DNA of 64,000 bases. It comes from Rhodamnia argentea (lineage: Eukaryota; Streptophyta; Magnoliopsida; Myrtales; Myrtaceae). A program made the position numbers and the translations under genes. Below the pieces are notes generated by a model. It was given only the letters and a program-made list of their open reading frames with translations. It was not told where the DNA came from and did not search any database. Below are positions 61,922 to 64,000 of this stretch, piece after piece. The stretch covers positions 21,688,794 to 21,752,793 of the forward strand of contig NC_063155.1 in the NCBI RefSeq assembly GCF_020921035.1, written 5' to 3'. Position 1 is the stretch's first letter; each line of letters starts with the position of its first letter.

Positions 61922-62595
61922 TTTCGCTAGAATTTGCCCCGACGAAAAAGTACCCTTCATCGAAAGTTATTCTTTGATTTTTATTAAATGAGACATGTTC
62001 TGTGACAAATCCAAACAAAAAATACCGCATGTACACAAGATATGATTAAGAATTTGAGAAACATATCCAGAAGCCGCCATGTTCGATTGGATCGATATGG
62101 AATGATTGAATGATGACATAGTTGAACGTATTGACGACCATCATCCTGGTCACGTCGGAGATGAGTCTCGCTATGTGATTCACCATCTTATTCAATTGTT
62201 CCTCGTACAATCTCGTCGTAGTAGCCACCAAAGTGAGGTTCGGTGTAACTCCCTAGCCTGCTCCTTCGTAAAGTGCAGCGAGATTTCAACATTGTACCCT
62301 TGGCTTGGCTCTACTTTTGGAGCGATTGAGGTTTTGGATTGGATAGCCGTATCACCGGGATTGTTACCCGCAGTTTGATCAGGCTTCGAATGATTCATTG
62401 TTCTCAGTATTGTACTTTCTCAAATCGATCACATTGGTTTGATCGAGCGTGCCAAAAATATGTTTCTCTAGAATTTGCCTCGACAACAAAGTACTTTCAT
62501 CGAAAGTTGTTCCTCAATTTTTCTTAAAAAAATAGGTTTTGTGGTGACTTTGGATAGAAAATATCCAAGTGCACAAGGAAATCGATAGATATGCT
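61922..62595. repeat. Direct repeat pair of about 125 bp, 540 bp apart
   Basis: A segment at about 61922-62048 (TAGAATTTGCCCCGACGAAA then TTCATCGAAAGTTATTC) reappears diverged at about 62461-62590 (TAGAATTTGCCTCGACAACA then TTCATCGAAAGTTGTTC). Between them the minus strand has short protein-like frames (for example LYEEQLNKMVNHIARLISDV) that I do not recognise. Confidence 0.6.
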
Positions 62596-62599
62596 TTAA

Positions 62600-64000
62600 C
62601 AAAATTTAATCAACATTAAATTACACAAGATAAAAAGTACAATATTGAAATTTATCCGGCGACGAAACACCCAAAAACTAAAGTTTTTTTTATTTGGGGA
62701 GGCCTGAAACTAGAGAAAGTGACTTAACGAGTTTTTCGTTGGCAGATTGTACGAAATTGATAAAATATCACAAAGGACTTGTAACTTTTAATCAATGTGA
62801 TCTACGTGCTCATATGGGGTGATTCGTCTTTCAAAATGAATAGTTTAACTGGATAATAAACGTGGGTTCACTATATTCCGACAATGACATTGTACCAAAC
62901 TTTCAGGATGAATTATGGGCCATTTTACTATAGTTTAATCCTAAGTTCCTAACGTGTCGTAAGCGTAACCGCCATCCAAAAAGGTATACTTTTCATTAAT
63001 TTCTAATATTTTAATTAGGGACAATTGAGGGACTACCTTTCAAATAACACATGCGAATTAAAATTAGTTTTGCAGAAATTTCGATAATGTTCTGTATGCT
63101 TATGCTTGTTATTAATTTACCTTCTTATTTTCCCCACGTAGAGCAAATTTTATGGTTACATTTCCAGTTTAGAGATCGGGTGTATGGCAAGGCAAGAACT
63201 CAAGCAAATTTCTCCAAGAGAGATCCTTAAATCGCAAAGAAAAAGAGAAAAAGACAACGAGGGCATGTTCAATAACTACTCTAATTCTCTGATTTTGTTT
63301 CTTGAAACAAAAAAAGAGGAGAAACAAGTTTGGTTGCTTAAATGATTCTAATTCTCAAATTCTCCAATTTTGTTTCCGATAATAAATTTGGAACATAAAT
63401 AAGAATTAAAAAAATTTGATTTTTTGTTCCAGACTCATTTTTAAAAAACAAGACCCACGAAGTTAGAAGGTTTAGAGAAGGCTCTCGTTTTATTTCTTCA
63501 ACCCAAAAAAAAAAAAGAATAAAGCCTCAGCAAATGCTCGACCCGCCAACTCCCCTCGCTCATTCGCCCCTCCCGTCGCTTGACTAGCCATTTCCAACAC
63601 CGCCATACACCGCCAACCGCCAACCTGAAGTCGTCTGTCGCTGGTTGCCGTCTGGCGCCAACAAAGAAAACGTAAATTAAATAGAAAATTAAATTAAAAT
63701 AAAAAATACATTTTTAGCAATATCATTTTTCCTAACAAATTGTAGGAAACAAATATTTCATGATTTGATTAAATATAGAAATGTTTGAGTAATATCGATT
63801 GGATCGGGTATGGGTCATTAGATTTGTACCGCATGAAAAATGAGTCAAAACGAGTTAAATAGGTCAATATGGGTTGGGTTATATTCAATCCGACCCAAAT
63901 CCGACATGGCCCACCCATTTGACACCTCTATCTATCGTTCAATGACATGACTTTGTGTTTTTTATTTTTATAATCTTGTAATACTTGGCAACATTTATGT
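62600..64000. other. Intergenic, AT-rich to the window end
   Basis: I see no gene. A segment at about 63250-63480 with ATTCTCTGATTTTGTTTC-type words in both orientations could be a MITE-like repeat. The end carries ATGGGTTGGGTTATATTCAA-type wording, common in plant repeats. Confidence 0.4.

Overview
The window is nuclear DNA from a flowering plant, most likely a woody eudicot. It carries split genes with GT-AG introns, organelle-targeted PPR and DYW domains, a jasmonate-type CYP94 cytochrome P450, a fatty acyl-CoA reductase, a root-cap/LEA protein, and many plant-type mobile elements (LINE, SINE, TRIM, Mutator-like, small TIR elements). GA/CT-rich 5' leaders and the style of the dispersed repeats made me think of Myrtales, but that is only an impression.

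Layout: 298-2227 (+) holds the last five visible exons of a FIP37/WTAP-like m6A-writer subunit. 4034-5773 (+) is a secreted root-cap-family protein with an extensin-like linker, a GC-AG intron and a one-base frameshift in its signal peptide. 5774-13218 is gene-poor, with small TIR elements and one well-preserved SINE. 13219-14717 (-) is an intronless CYP94C1-like P450 with a one-base frameshift. 14718-22680 is repeat-rich and includes a LINE whose 5' part is inverted relative to its 3' part. 22681-26295 (-) is a complete ten-exon fatty acyl-CoA reductase. 26296-33017 shows no gene I can recognise. 33018-40118 (-) is a complete ten-exon HIRA histone chaperone gene. 42531-43974 is a Mutator-like element with very long inverted arms and a perfect 9-bp target duplication. 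It sits 160 bp upstream of a DYW-type PPR gene (44144-46778, +), which is itself frameshifted just before its DYW domain. 48104-52943 (-) is a complete eight-exon VPS4/SKD1 AAA-ATPase gene with a TRIM retroelement in intron 7. 52944-59000 is mostly repeats, including a possible solo LTR. 59638-60168 (+) is an A20/AN1 stress-associated protein gene with a 5'UTR intron. 60169-64000 is gene-poor.

The genes are unrelated neighbours, as is usual in plants, and do not form a cluster or pathway. Functions covered are RNA methylation (FIP37), root-cap/cell-wall (root-cap protein), jasmonate catabolism (CYP94C), fatty alcohol synthesis for wax or suberin (FAR), H3.3 deposition (HIRA), organelle RNA editing (PPR-DYW), ESCRT-III disassembly (VPS4) and stress signalling (SAP).

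I found no unmistakable new system. The most notable items are the hairpin-forming Mutator-like element abutting the PPR gene, the inverted LINE, the GC-AG intron in the root-cap gene, and a shared pattern of single-base frameshifts in three otherwise well-preserved genes, which could be assembly error or real decay.
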